This document shows, one piece after another, positions 21,868 to 33,554 of a stretch of 64,000 bases of DNA; positions within the stretch are counted from its first letter, which is position 1, and every line of letters starts with the position of its first letter. A program made the translations under genes and the position numbers. This DNA comes from Halicephalobus mephisto (taxonomy: Eukaryota; Nematoda; Chromadorea; Rhabditida; Panagrolaimidae): the NCBI GenBank assembly GCA_009193035.1, contig SWDT01000032.1, forward strand, positions 124,001-188,000, read 5' to 3'. The notes beneath the pieces are model-generated. The model was given only the letters and a program-made list of their open reading frames with translations, made no database searches and was not told where the DNA came from.

Positions 21868-22229
21868 TTAGGTTGTAATTTCCTTCAAATGTCAAATATC
21901 CATAAAAAAATAAGACGATTGTGTCACATTTCACAATTTTTACCAGATCAAAGTTGCGCTTTTTGTATATGTACTGAGATAGTCTGATTCATCACTTTTT
22001 ATGGAGAAGATTTATTGTAAATAAGATTTTGGAAAATTGGATAAAGGTAATATGGATTGAAATTCTGTTTTTCATTTAATACGTGCAAAATGGATTTTAT
22101 TTTTCTTGTGTTCAGGCTTTCACACGTCTAAAAAATAAATTAAATGGTTTCCACTTCACATATACCACAGGTACACGTTTCATAAACCTATGACTAAAAC
22201 GTAACATTTCTAAATCTGTTTATAATTGA

Positions 22230-22484
22230 CTATGAATTTTTCTCATTTGTACTTTTTTCATTTCCATGTTTGACGATTTCGAAATTTCTTGTTCCGTCTT
22301 TTATCAGTATAAAAGGTAAAATTTCATATGTTGAATCATCTTTGAAAACATTCGAGTTAACGTCCAGTTGATAAATCTGAAAAGAACGAGAACTCCTATG
22401 TTCGTTATCATGACAACCGTATGACACTTGCTCCTCTGCGATATCCTCCTTCTGACTCGTGTCGATTTCGAAATCTTTTTCCAT
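22230..22484 (-). CDS. 84-residue hydrophilic ORF in the right inverted repeat, unknown
   Basis: Starts MEKDFEIDTSQKEDIAEEQ and ends HGNEKSTNEKNS; acidic first half, one Cys, no signal peptide or membrane segment. I do not recognise it. Its conservation as an ORF in one arm, with a single nonsense change in the other, suggests it was once translated, perhaps as a regulatory protein of the surrounding element. Confidence 0.45.
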   Translation of the reverse strand: MEKDFEIDTSQKEDIAEEQVSYGCHDNEHRSSRSFQIYQLDVNSNVFKDDSTYEILPFILIKDGTRNFEIVKHGNEKSTNEKNS

Positions 22485-22486
22485 AT

Positions 22487-22720
22487 TAGTTTTAATAAAT
22501 ATATTTGTTGAAATTATACATATTATCCCGTATCCTTTTAGTAAAAATATTTTTATTTGTTAAAATTACATGTATTATCTCATATTCAGAGATGGGCCAA
22601 TATCAAAATGCCTTTCTTAATAAATGTATTTGTTGGAATTACACATAAAATACCGTATTCCTTTTAATAAAGTTATATATATTTGCTGAAATTACGCGTA
22701 TTATCCCATATTTCCAAAAA
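22487..22720. repeat. Degenerate tandem repeat of about 65-90 bases
   Basis: Three to four copies of a unit like CTTTTAGTAAA, ATATTTGTTGAAATTACACAT, ATTATCCCGTAT. A related copy lies at 21587-21635 on the inner side of the repeat arm. Confidence 0.6.
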
Positions 22721-23024
22721 CGGGGAAGTGGGGGGAAAAGTGCTCTAGAAACCTCCTATATACTCTACTGCGGCAGTCCTTGCTGGATGATCTTGTAAGA
22801 ATTCATAATAGACGATGGAACGAAGAGAGTTTTGACTAAGTGAAGACATTCTTGTTCTAACACTGAGAGCGGCGCCCTCATATACCCTGCTGATAAAAGC
22901 TTCGCGAACGCTCTACCATATTTTAGTACAAAATCCCACTGATGAAATTTTTGTCAAATTTCATAAATGAAAATATAAAGTATCGCAGGACTTTTTTACC
23001 AACCTAATATGTATTAAAATTTTG
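22721..23024. other. Spacer with no feature seen
   Basis: No ORF, repeat or RNA gene was recognised between the degenerate repeats and the SL1-containing repeat. Confidence 0.4.
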
Positions 23025-23170
23025 ATAGGAACGGCGATAACGCCACCAATCCAGAGAGACTGCTGACAGCCTTAACAACGATTTATCGATCTTGTTGTTT
23101 TTGTATTTTATAACTTGTTTATAAGATTTAATTACCCAAGTTTGAGATTTGTGTTCGGAATAAAGTAACG
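23025..23170 (+). repeat. Dispersed repeat containing an SL1 sequence, copy 1
   Basis: Matches, in reverse orientation, two copies at 46015-46180 and 46245-46390: GAACGGCGATAACGCC, a GATTTATCGATC motif, GTATTTTATAACTTG, then the SL1 match TTTAATTACCCAAGTTTGAG at 23127-23146, and TTCGGAATAAA soon after. The SL1 match is not followed by a GT donor, so this is not an SL RNA gene. Confidence 0.75.
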
Positions 23171-23209
23171 AAGAGACAACATTTCGAACAGATCTAATTT
23201 TAAGTTTAT

Positions 23210-23330
23210 TTCAATAATACTGTATTTGTTGAAATAAAACTTCAATTCAGTGATACTGTAATTGTTAATATCTAATTTTTATATTATCTTAATAATGCTA
23301 TATTCAAATACATCATAGTTTTTACCTTGT
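23210..23330. repeat. Duplicate of 40055-40165
   Basis: AATACTGTATTTGTTGAAATAAAACTTCAATTCAGTG through AAATACATCATAGTTTTTACC is shared with the region upstream of the receptor at 40685. At that locus it belongs to a longer tandem array (39795-40110). Confidence 0.75.
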
Positions 23331-23518
23331 TTACAATTTTTTTCGTATAGTTTTATCAAAAAAATCTGCAAAATCATCAATTTCGCAATCTGATAGCCAA
23401 AAATGGAATTTTGAAGAATTTCATCAACATAGTTAATTTTTTTTCTTATCTTAACTGTGAATACTGTTCGTCCCTGTGAGAGTCCATAAGAAATTCGATG
23501 ATGAAATATCTAAAGCCA

Positions 23519-23526
23519 CTATAAAA
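23519..23526 (+). promoter_or_regulatory. Candidate TATA box of the second Argonaute
   Basis: TATAAAAG lies about 30 bases upstream of a TATTCAGTTCC initiator-like sequence and 160 bases upstream of the ATG at 23688. A leader intron or trans-splice acceptor (TTTTCAG) sits at 23657-23663. Confidence 0.4.
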
Positions 23527-23687
23527 GGAAGCAAAAACTTGTCTATTCAGTTCCATAGAAGTTCGATTTTCTTCGAAAATGTTCTATGAAATGCTGAATT
23601 GAATCAAGTTGTTTAATTTATTCAAAGTTTTAAAAATTTATTGTTAATTAAATTAATTTTCAGAAACAACCAACAACATCGAAAAGA

Positions 23688-26600
23688 ATGGGTGAAACAA
23701 CCTATGAAGCTTCTAATTTCGACATTTTCGTTAAAGAAAAATCGATTGCTTTCCTCAACGATGTCGAAATCGTCTACAAAGCCGAAGGACGTGCCGACAG
23801 AAAGCTGACGGATCAGTAAGTTTTTTATTTTTAAATTAGATGATCATTATTACGAAATGAGAAAGATATTCTTGGGAAATTACCTCAACTAGAATATCTA
23901 GGACTTTTCACATTAAATATCAGTTCCGAAAGTTTTAGAAATTTCTAAAATAGGTTCTGTAGGATCCGTGAGAACGGGAGTAGTTGCATAAGAGATAAAG
24001 GATATGGGAGTTTCTTATTTACCCAAACAATAATAAGATTAGCACAATAATAATAGTAATACAGTAGAACTTGAATATAAGATACCCCTGTTATAACATA
24101 TCTCTTGTTATAGCATACGGTCTGAGTGTGTTAGGATAGTCTGCCTTCAAATTTACCCCCGCTATAACATATCCTTTCTTATAACATACGCTTTGCTCGA
24201 TCCCAAGGGGATATTTTATATCCAAATTCGACTGTAATAATAATAAGAAGTCAACACTCGGTCTATTGTGCACAGTATGCCCGTTGTCTAGCACGTAGAA
24301 TGTTTCCCTTCGAGATCTGGCTTGCTTACGCAATAGCTAGTTAATATGCCGGTGTAACAGTTTCTAATATTTCAGGATCTTACTGATTTTAAAGCATCAA
24401 TAAGATTTAAGTAAAGGAAAATTTCAGACGTGGCAGCCGTTCAAAGATCGTAAATCGAGCTATCATCAGCGTCCTCGAAGACCTTCAAACCGTTCACTAC
24501 GTTTATGATTCTGAAAAACAACTTTGGACGCCTAAGAAGATTGATGCAATCAATGTGGAGATCCCGAAGAGCAATTTCCCGGGAAAAGTGACTGATGCTT
24601 TGCGCGGAGAAGGAACAATAATGGTGAAGATCACACCAAACGAGACTACGCCATCATTGAACTTGTCTGATTTTTCTCAATACTACGAATCGAATTACTG
24701 GATGGAAGAAAACAAAAGTCTTCGGACTATCTTCGAGCTGATCACTTCACACGGGGCTTTGGAGAACGGATTCTGTCAGACAAAAAATGGGAAATTCTAC
24801 GGACCAGAAGAACCTTTTACTCGAGGTCTGATGGTCAGAAAAGGTTGTAAGAAGGGGGTCCAGTTCATCAAGGATCCCAACAACGAAACCAAAGTCAAGC
24901 CTGTTCTCACCATGGATGCAACAAAGAAGATCTTCTATCCAAGTAATAGAAACTTCTTGGAAGTCTTCAAATCTTTTTGTCCACAATCTACGAACTTTCA
25001 AGAAGCCGAAATTCTGTTTCGAAATCTCCAATTCGTCTCAGTCGTGAATCGAGCGAGAATCTTAACTTTTAAGAAATTCGGATTGACTTCTAGAAAGATT
25101 CGACTCGATTTTCAAGAAAACAACATCCCATTATCCCAATACTACCAAGAAGCTTACAGTATCACTCTTAGAGACTTGGATTCTCCGGTAGCTATTATGT
25201 CAAATGCGAACGGGGATTTCCCCTTAGAGCTTCTTCAAATCCTTCCAGATCAGGAGGTTCCAGTTTCTCAATTACCTGCACAATTGGAAAACACACAAAA
25301 ACAACTGAATCTCATGAAGCCTCATGTTCGTTATTCGGAGATTCTCTCTGTTTTACGCAGTTTGAACCTCAACAATCCGACTTCTAAAGCATTCGGAATA
25401 CGTGTTGCCGATAGGATGATTCAAGTAAACTGTGAAGCACTGCCAAAACCTCAAGTTGAAGCTTCCATGAGTCTCACTCTAGATTCTGACAACGGAACAT
25501 TCAGATTCGCCAATAAAACGAAATATGTTGTTCCAACAAAAGTTAAGAAATGGGCGATCATCGCTTCAGAAGATAAATTGATGCAAAACTTTGCAACAAA
25601 TCTTCGCAACACTTTGAACAGAAGAGGACTCAATCTTCCGCCACCAACTATCGAAATCTGTCAGCCAGGACTTCAATCTTGGAGAAATTGCATTGATAAC
25701 TTGAAGGAAAACGGAATCCAGTACTTCGTCGTAGTAGAAGATGACTTTTATTCAGATTTGAAGCTTCTTGAAGAGCACTACATTCACGGGATTGTTACCC
25801 AGAACGTGAACTGGGAGATTGCTAGAAAAGTAGCCAATGATGAAAGAGGATCTGGCCAAATTGTGGAAAATATCTGCTTTAAATTCAACATCAAAAACAG
25901 CGGACTTAACCATAAAATCACAATGAATCCTGTTGCGTAAGTTTTTTTCTTTGACTTCATCGTTAATAATCAATCTTCAGAAGACAGCTCGACCTTAATA
26001 ATGGGAAGATCCTTATTTTGGGGTTGGATGTGAATCATCCAACGGGAGATAACTACAGAGGAGAGCAGACTCAGCCCTCTATTGTGGGATTCACCGCCAA
26101 TTATGCGAATAATCCAAATGCTTTCATGGGAGATTTCTTCTTCCAGAAACCAAGACAGGAAAACATTGATCCAACGAAACTCCAAAACTACGTGACGATG
26201 GTATATGGAAAACTCCGTAAAAACGGACGTGATTGTCCCACTCATGTCGTCATCCTTCGAGACGGGGTTTCTGAAGGCCAGTATAAGATGGTTATTGACG
26301 AAGAGTTCGAAGCCATCAAAACAGCAGCTTCTAAATTCGGACAGAAACCTCCACAATTCACTCTGATGATTCTAACGAAAACTCACAACACCCGTCATTT
26401 TTTGAAGAAGAATTCTGGAATCCAGAGTTTAGCTCCAGGTTCCTTTATCAACGAAGGAGTTCGAATGGGATTAATGCAGTTCTACTTCGCTGCCCATAAG
26501 GCCATTCAAGGCAGTTGTCAGGACATCCTTGTCACTGTCCTCGTCAATGAGTCTGGTATGTCTAAAGAGACAGCTAAACACTTCATCCACGGACTCTGTT

Positions 26601-26800
26601 ACCTGCACCAAATCTGCACGGCCCCTATTTCTCTTCCGGAACCCGTCTACCAAGCAGATAAACTTGCTGAACGTGGAATGCTCGTCTACAAAGCGGCTAA
26701 GGAGAATCAACTGGTCAATGGAAGTGAGACCTTTGACCACTTAGATTCTCAATTCAGCTACGGTAAAGGCACTCTTCCCGACATCCGTTACACCGCTTGA
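23688..26800 (+). CDS. Argonaute, WAGO-like, second gene
   Basis: Three exons, 23688-23815, 24428-25936 and 25981-26800, encode 818 residues; phases agree. The 612-base first intron contains a MITE (24060-24236). The protein is a paralogue of the Argonaute at 2796-5974 but lacks its RG/QN-rich N terminus. PIWI motifs are LGLDVNHPTGD (Asp near 561), FFFQKPRQENI (Glu near 605) and VILRDGVSEGQY (Asp near 638); at the fourth slicer position the sequence is ILVTVLV, so Thr probably replaces His. The MID region has HGIVTQNVNWE and NIKNSG in place of the canonical 5'-phosphate pocket. The N-terminal half contains EGTIMVKITPNET, parallel to the first protein's DGEIEVIITPNEE. It probably binds secondary siRNAs without cutting. 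Confidence 0.92.
24060..24236. mobile_element. MITE (same family), copy 4, in Argonaute intron 1
   Basis: Ends TACAGTAGAACTTGAATATA and TATATCCAAATTCGACTGTA, with the interior ACGGTCTGAGTGTG. Slightly more diverged than copies 1-3. Confidence 0.85.
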
Positions 26801-27490
26801 TGCCGAATTCCACCTCCTGAAACGAAATTTCACTTATTTGTTTATCATATTTACCTTAAATTTTGATTATCTAGTCTTTTTATTATATCAGATGGTATTT
26901 TTAAAGCCTTATTTAACTGTCAATTTAGTTATTTTATTGTAAACATTAAGAATAAATTTTATTCATAAGTTGTCTTAACACGAAATTTGAGAAAATCCAA
27001 AAACTTACATAAGTTAAAGTTCTGAATCTTAGTTCTAAGGTTTCATTGTTTCCCAAAATATCGTAGTTCTTCTACAGACAGAAAGTGCGACTTTGGTCCC
27101 GTAACAGATGGATACAGGCACTATTGTGTTGCAATCTTTGTTAAAAATGCCAAATATTCATGAAAACCCTAACAATTGTGTTAGTTTTATCACAGTTGGC
27201 AATTATTACGCTTTCTGTATGTAGAAACATCAGCAAGTGTGTGGAAAATTGAGAGAAGTGTGTCAAAACTACTGAAAATAACAGCAGAAGGAAATTCATA
27301 ATGTACGTCGTAACCAAGATTGAACAACTCCGTCTGTCACTTTTAAGCTTTCTATATTAACAGCTGAAAAGTTCTATACCAGCATATCGTAATTATTATA
27401 AAGCTAAATATTATTTAATGAAATAAATACTGTCAATGCTCTCCGAAGCAAAACATGGTATAACGTTAGTTTATTTAGTGATTACCAATC
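26801..27490. other. Intergenic, with a diverged MITE at 27081-27225
   Basis: AATAAA at about 26950 may be the Argonaute poly(A) signal. At 27081-27225 ACAGAAAGTGCGACTTTGG and GCAATTATTACGCTTTCTGT are imperfect inverted ends of the family seen at 9012-9160. No gene was recognised. Confidence 0.55.
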
Positions 27491-28873
27491 TTAAACCTTA
27501 TTGAGTCTTCTGTTGGCAAATATTGTGTTTTCTGTTTTTGCAAATCCAAAAGCCTGTCTGAATCCTTCTCTGGTAGCACTAGAAATGCATAAAAGGAAAA
27601 CCAGTCCACCGACATTACTGATGAGTGTAGCAAAAGATGTGAAGAAAGATCCCCACCATAGGGTGTACATGGATAGTTTCATATATATAGGTACCATGGA
27701 GATAACCATATAAAGTATTTTCCACAAAGAGATGAAAATCGTTTCGTAAAGCAATTGTCTTTCGACTTTTTGTCTTTTTAAGTAGGCCAATTTGGTTGTT
27801 GAAGCTTCAGATGACGAATTGGAATCAAATGTTTTGGTTGTTTTGCACTGGCAAAGACCTTTAGTGGTTGCAATGAAGATGAGAATTACGGAGCAAACCA
27901 ATAACATCAACATACTACTCTCAAAAATATCACTGAGAGTAGTACTGGCTTCCCGTATCTTGATATCCACAAATGTTAATGGAATTGCGAGACACACGAT
28001 GAAGATAGGAATAGCAATGGATACTTTTCGGGACCACAGCTGAAATCTCTTATTATAAAAAGATGGTAATTTACTTATCATCTATATAAAAACCACTAAA
28101 ATAGTAAATTTAATTTTACAGAAAGGGGTTGTTGTAGAGAACCACTAATACGATTTTCTTTACTTTCATTACTAAAGTTGCGTTAGGAAATATTAGAATA
28201 GTTTTTCCACTTGTTTCAATTAACAATAAGCAAATTCGAACTAATTTTTCTTGATTTCATAGAGTAATTTATCTAAGTATTAAAGACTGATAAAAATAAA
28301 AAACTAATAACAGCACAACTTTATTAAGATTAAAAAACTATTCAGATGCTTTCTAACAAAAACTTTGTTGATGTCATAAAAAACCAGATTGATATCTCTT
28401 TTAAAAAAGGAAACTATATAGATATTCTTCGTAAATATAAAAATCTATTAATTTTAAACCGTGCTTGTAAAAACAGTCATCAAACCCACTCTGTTATATG
28501 TCACCGGCATCATCAGACCGGTAAATCTATTGACAGCAATAGTAAAATGACACAATGTATCAAGCTCGAAAACAAAGACGATAAATGCATAGTGAATATC
28601 TGCGACCAAAAGACGCAGTTTGATTATCAAATACTCGGTTGTAACTATATAGAGCGCATATATGAAATCATTCAATATCTTCAGAGTTAATAAATAAAAG
28701 AAAGCACTCTTGAAGGCCGGTGCATTTATCCACCAGTTCCTAATCATAACGAAGAGAAATATTAACTCAATCACCAGTCCTATACATCGTGAGATATAAT
28801 AAAAATGACCAAGTACTGTATATAAAGGACTTGATAGAATTTTATCAAACGAAGTGATATCATCAATAGACAT
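27491..28873 (-). CDS. Seven-transmembrane chemoreceptor, SRG-superfamily-like (gene B1)
   Basis: Two exons, 28873-28490 and 28039-27491, encode 310 residues. Exon 1 supplies TM1-TM3 (TM1 near CIGLVIELIFLFVMI; TM3 ends in TIAVNRFTGLMMP). Exon 2 begins LWSRKVS, the W at the start of TM4 typical of Srg/Srv proteins, and supplies TM4-TM7, with a polar third cytoplasmic loop and ERQLLYETIFISLWK at TM6. The donor is GTGGGT. The frame is intact and all seven segments are present, so it is probably functional. First of a tandem trio on this strand. Confidence 0.82.
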
Positions 28874-29955
28874 ATTTAGTTTATAATGGAACTAAATAGA
28901 ATAAGAATAGAGGTATTGTAGTAGACAGGTTTTCTTTTAGTACAAATTATTCTTCTATTAGTGTGAATACGATGAGTTTTCCTCTTCGTGGAATAACGAC
29001 GAGGAAAAATTCGACTCTTGCTGACAACCTTGCAGTGGTTTTAAAGAATTACCTGATTGGGTGGTGCCTCGGGTGTTGTATGGTTTGGTCAAATAGACTA
29101 AACTTTGTATTCCATGACTAGATTATTGTTGTTCTTACTGCAGCAGCTATTCGGGGGCTAATTTAATAATTTAAAGAAGTAATGTATAACATATATATTG
29201 GAACCATGGTATTTGATTGCTAAGTTGCTTTGAATTATATTAGAATGGTTACCGAAATGCAGAGAAAAATTAGGGAAACGTGTTGGAAATGAAACAACAA
29301 ATTATACAAGTTCTGCAAAAAATTGAACCCCCATTTTTTTTCGATATTTACTCTTACAGTATCATCAGTCGAAACAGTTTTGCATACGAATATTAGATAC
29401 AGCCTATTCCAAAAAAGACCGTGAAATACAAAGTGATCTTCCAGTGATATAACATCTTCTATTTGTATGTTGTCTTTCTATCGCATCTTTATTTTAAAAT
29501 AATTTCACAGTAAAGAAACACGGCTAATTAAGGATTAGAGGAAACTAAGGAGCACATCATAAGTTCATGATGTCATCTATTACCTCAAATATGTCCCGAA
29601 ATAGCATAATTCAAAAAACAACTTATTTAATCACGATCTTGACACGCACGAACAAGTTACTTTTAATATTATTTTCAATGTCTTCCAAATATACTTTTAT
29701 TATCATCATATCAGATAGACATTAAGATGTAAGGACAATAACGAATGTAAAAACATCTCAAGCCATCGGTAATTGCATTAGAAGTAGTAAAATTGTTATT
29801 CATTCAACAACAAAAGTTAAATAATCTAATTTGGTTTTTAAAACTGAATATTTTTCGTAAAATAAATATTCCTTATATATTGGATTTCAAAAATTAGCTA
29901 TTATATAATTCGGTGAAAAAGTTCTTTTCCGAACTCGATATGGTGTAATATTATT
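28874..29955. other. Spacer between receptor genes B1 and B2, no gene seen
   Basis: AT-rich. CCTGATTGGGTGGTGCCTCGG near 29050 resembles GACTGATTGGGCGGTACCTC near 31660, so the two spacers are diverged duplicates. Confidence 0.5.
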
Positions 29956-31145
29956 TCATTTAATAAGTGCGGAACTTTTAAGGGTATTGGTTGTTCCAGT
30001 AATAAAAACCGTACTTTGCTTTTTTCCGCATCGAAAAGCATCACTGAAACCTTTTCTAGCAACACTAGAAATGAAGATAAGGAAAATCAGTGCACCGACG
30101 TTGCTAATGAAGATAGCAAAGTTCATCAACATAGATATCCAAAACTCGGTGAATACAGTTAATGACACGTTTGCAATTATTGTGGTGACAATCAAATAGA
30201 CCACCTTCCACAAAGAGATGAAAACCATTTCGTAGAGTAATTGCTTTTCAGCTTTTTGCTTTGTTAAGTTGACCGGCATACTGGTGGAAGACTCAGTTGG
30301 CGAATCAGGAGTGGAGTTGCTGTTGAATGCACATCTGCAAAAGCTTTTAGTACTCACGATGAGGATGAGAATTATGGAGCAAATTTGTAGACCTATTGGG
30401 TGGATCTCATAAATCACAAGAATAACATTTCTAATCTCTCGTAACTTAAGGTCAATAAATGTTAATAAAGCTGCAAGACAGGGGATGATGATCGGAACAT
30501 AGATGGATACTTTACGAGACCAAATCTGAAAATCTCGTCATGAAGGTATAGTCATCTACTTGTTATTTATGTAGTAAAACTACTAAAACAATAATATTAC
30601 TTTATAAAGAACGGTTTTTGAGGGGAAATATGAGCAAATCATTAAAATTCTTAATAATTTAATTGTGATAAATGCAAAAAGCTACTCTGAGCATGAAAAA
30701 AATTACGATTAAATTCAATTTTCTTCTAGCAGTGTCTTCTAAATATAATAATTTAGCTTACCTTCTGGTGTTTCAACGGCGTCATCAAGGCAGTAAATCT
30801 GTTGACAGAAATAGCAAATTGAGAAAATGCATCGAGTTCGTAAAAAAAGACCGAAAATGCTACAGAAGTCAGTTGATAAAAAGCAATCAAGTTTTTTCTA
30901 AAATAGTCATTTATCATTACATAAAATGTACTTATAAAGTCATTGAGTGTTTTTAGAGTTAGTAGATAAAAGAAAGCACTGTTCAAAGTCGCATCTTTCA
31001 TACACCAGTTCCTGATCATGACGAAGAAAAATACCAATTCAATCAAAATTCCTATACCTCGTAAGGCATAATAAGAGTGAACAATTATTATGAAAATGTT
31101 AGCCCCCGGATTTATTGTGGTCGAAGTAGTGGTGTTATCAGACAT
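29956..31145 (-). CDS. Seven-transmembrane chemoreceptor, SRG-superfamily-like (gene B2)
   Basis: Exons 31145-30762 and 30525-29956 encode 317 residues. The start MSDNTTTSTTINPG has potential N-glycosylation sites in the extracellular tail. TM3 ends FAISVNRFTALMTPLKHQK, exon 2 opens IWSRKVSIYVPIII, and TM6 carries EKQLLYEMVFISLWK. The organisation and the exon 1 length (384 bases) are the same as in B1. No disabling change was found. Confidence 0.84.
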
Positions 31146-32090
31146 CTTTGGATTTCAAAGTAGAATTAAATAGTGAGAGTTGGTAGAATTACTGTGATAG
31201 AAAGGGTTTCTCATAAAAAAATTTTTTTCATTAATATAAAACTGTAGTTTTCTACCACAATGGGTATAATTACTTCTACTTTATATGAAGCTAAAATAAC
31301 GAGTAATTTGAATTCTGGTAGAATAGTATAATAAACAGAGGCGTTATGGCTTGAAATGGGTAGATCTTCTATAATTCTGTTATTGAGCAGAAAACTGTAG
31401 GATTCCACTGTGTTTATAATATCAAGATGTTTTATTCGTATATCGACTATGACACAAGGTAGAGAAGAGGTCTTTGTTCAAAATAGGCTGAACTCAGACC
31501 GATCAGACTAAGGTTAAAGTAAAATATTGACTCTCTTGTACTTTGTTCGCAGTGCTTAAAATGCCAGATAACTGGGCGAAATTCTGTAATTTCTTTAAAG
31601 CCGTCGGTGGTCTACTTCTACCTCTTGTGCTTACAACGGGTGGCTGAGATTTGCAAAGTTCCGACTGATTGGGCGGTACCTCTTAGTGTGTACAGTATAG
31701 CTATGTGAACTACGCTTGTTTGTTCGTAAGTAGACTATTTTGCAATTCGTGGAATCTATTTGAAGGTTAGTTTGAAAACTTTTAAAAAAAGAAATAAAGA
31801 ACATTAATGCTGTTATAAGTGCAGTCTTGTTGTTAAATTAATTGCATGATATTAAAATCGCTGTTAAATCTTAAAAATTATGAAGGACATTCATCATAAA
31901 ACAAAGAAATCACATTTGGTATTTGATTTTTTTAAATTAAAAGCATTATCTAGTCCTTCAAAACTCTTAAAATCGCCTGAGAACCAAATATTTCCTAATA
32001 AATATAGAAATTGTGGGAAAGATAGTCATTAGTCAGTTACAACATTACAGTAAACTCTCTGAAATTAGATATCATATCATATCGGTTTAT
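31146..32090. other. Spacer between receptor genes B2 and B3, no gene seen
   Basis: Shares GATTGAGCAGAAAACTGT-like and TTTATATCAAGATG-like blocks with the spacers near 17340 and 40220, consistent with duplication of the whole receptor locus. No ORF stands out. Confidence 0.45.
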
Positions 32091-33239
32091 TCAATTAGTA
32101 CCGTTACTTCTTATCTTATCTGAGCTCCTAACAACAAATAATTTATTACTATTGTGAATTCCAAAAGCTTGTTTCAATCCGTTTCTGGTAACACTGGAGA
32201 TAAATGAAAGCACGACGAGTCCGCCGATGTTTCCCATGAAAGTAGAGGAGTCAATGAGGAAAGTTATTAAATGTCCACCAAATTCTGATGGGGTTATATT
32301 TTGAAATACGATGTTGGTGATAATATTGATTGTCTTCCAGAAGGAGACAAAAATCGTTTCGTAAAGTAATTGCTTTTCTATTTTCTCCTTACTAAAATTA
32401 CTCGATGTATTGTTTGAAGATTCAGTGGATGAATTAGAATTAGAGTTGTTTGTTGGTTTAGGTTTGTAGAGCGTTTTAGTAGCAGGAATCAAGACTAGAA
32501 TTATGGAACAAATAATTAAAATCAACCTATGGGATCTGTAAATGGTAAGGACAGTGAAAGTTGTGATCATGTATAAATTGTTGTCTGCAAACGCTATCAA
32601 AGCTGACAAGCAGGGGATTACGACGAGGATGGTATAAGTCACTTTAGAAGACCAAATCTGAAATCGTTCGCTGTTACATAATAAACAACTCTTAATTTAT
32701 CCTTTTATTGCAATTGTGGTTTTTCAAAAAGTATTGTAAACTCAAATATATAAATCTTGGTTCTCTTTTAGAACCGGCTAACAAACCCACCATGTTATGT
32801 TTCAATGGCATCATCAAAGCGGTATATCTGTTGACAGAAATAGCTAAATGACACAACGTATCAACCTCTATAGTAAAGGAGGACAGTATGAATCCAGTCT
32901 GATCATAAAAATTAGCTAAAACATCGTACAAGGTAAAGCATACAATTGTATGCAGCAAAAATATCAAGTCACTAACTGTTTTCATGGTTAATAAATAAAA
33001 GAAGGTACTTTTCAAAGCTGCAACCTTGAGATACCAGTTTCTGAATATAGTGAACAGGAATGTTATTTCAATCAAAACCCCTATACACTGTGCACAGAGC
33101 AGATAATCCAAAGCTTTACTAATAATCTCAGTCGCTGGATCTTCTACAATTTCAGTATAATCATTTTCATACCAAATGTAGTCATCTGTAGTCCCAGCGT
33201 AGATGTATTCAGGCCAAGTGTAGTTACTAACTAAACCAT
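32091..33239 (-). CDS. SRG-superfamily-like chemoreceptor (gene B3), start codon out of frame
   Basis: Exon 2 (32657-32091) and exon 1 (to 32791) match B1 and B2, with LAISVNRYTALMMPLKHN closing exon 1 and IWSSKVTYTILVVIPCL opening exon 2. Upstream of TM1 the frame encodes a long polar tail (YIYAGTTDDYIWYENDY) but reaches no in-frame ATG. The only nearby ATG (33239-33237) is followed by a TTAG doublet duplication that puts it out of frame and gives an immediate TAG. The gene is therefore probably disabled at its start, unless an upstream exon exists. The rest of the frame is intact. Confidence 0.65.
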
Positions 33240-33554
33240 GTCTTCTGATGCCCAGTGGTAAGTAAAGAATAAGAAATAAAATGATTTATCTTAGTCACAC
33301 TTTCCAACCTCATAACTTGAATTTTTCAACATTTTATAAACCTTATGAGACTGGAACAGAGATCGAGGTGTATTTCTTCAGTAAACGTATACTGTACTAG
33401 AATCCTCAATATAAAAATTGAAAATCAAACTTTTTATCAAATTATCTGAATATGAAGTTCTAACTTTTTAAAATCCCTAGAACCATCGATTGAACATACC
33501 GTGGTTCTAGAAGCTTCTATGAAATACTAATCTCGAGTATAAAAATTGGATTTC

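Larger units (their letters stand above)
21693..22498. repeat. Right arm of the 0.8-kb inverted repeat
   Basis: Reverse complement of 14466-15262 at high identity, with the MITE at 21693-21867 on the inner end and the 84-codon ORF in the outer half. The outer boundary is near TTTATTAAAACTAATATGG in reverse. Confidence 0.88.

Noticed and set aside
28346..30956. Plus-strand ORFs across the receptor genes
   Set aside because: Antisense shadows of the SRG-like exons, which have splice sites and seven membrane segments on the other strand.
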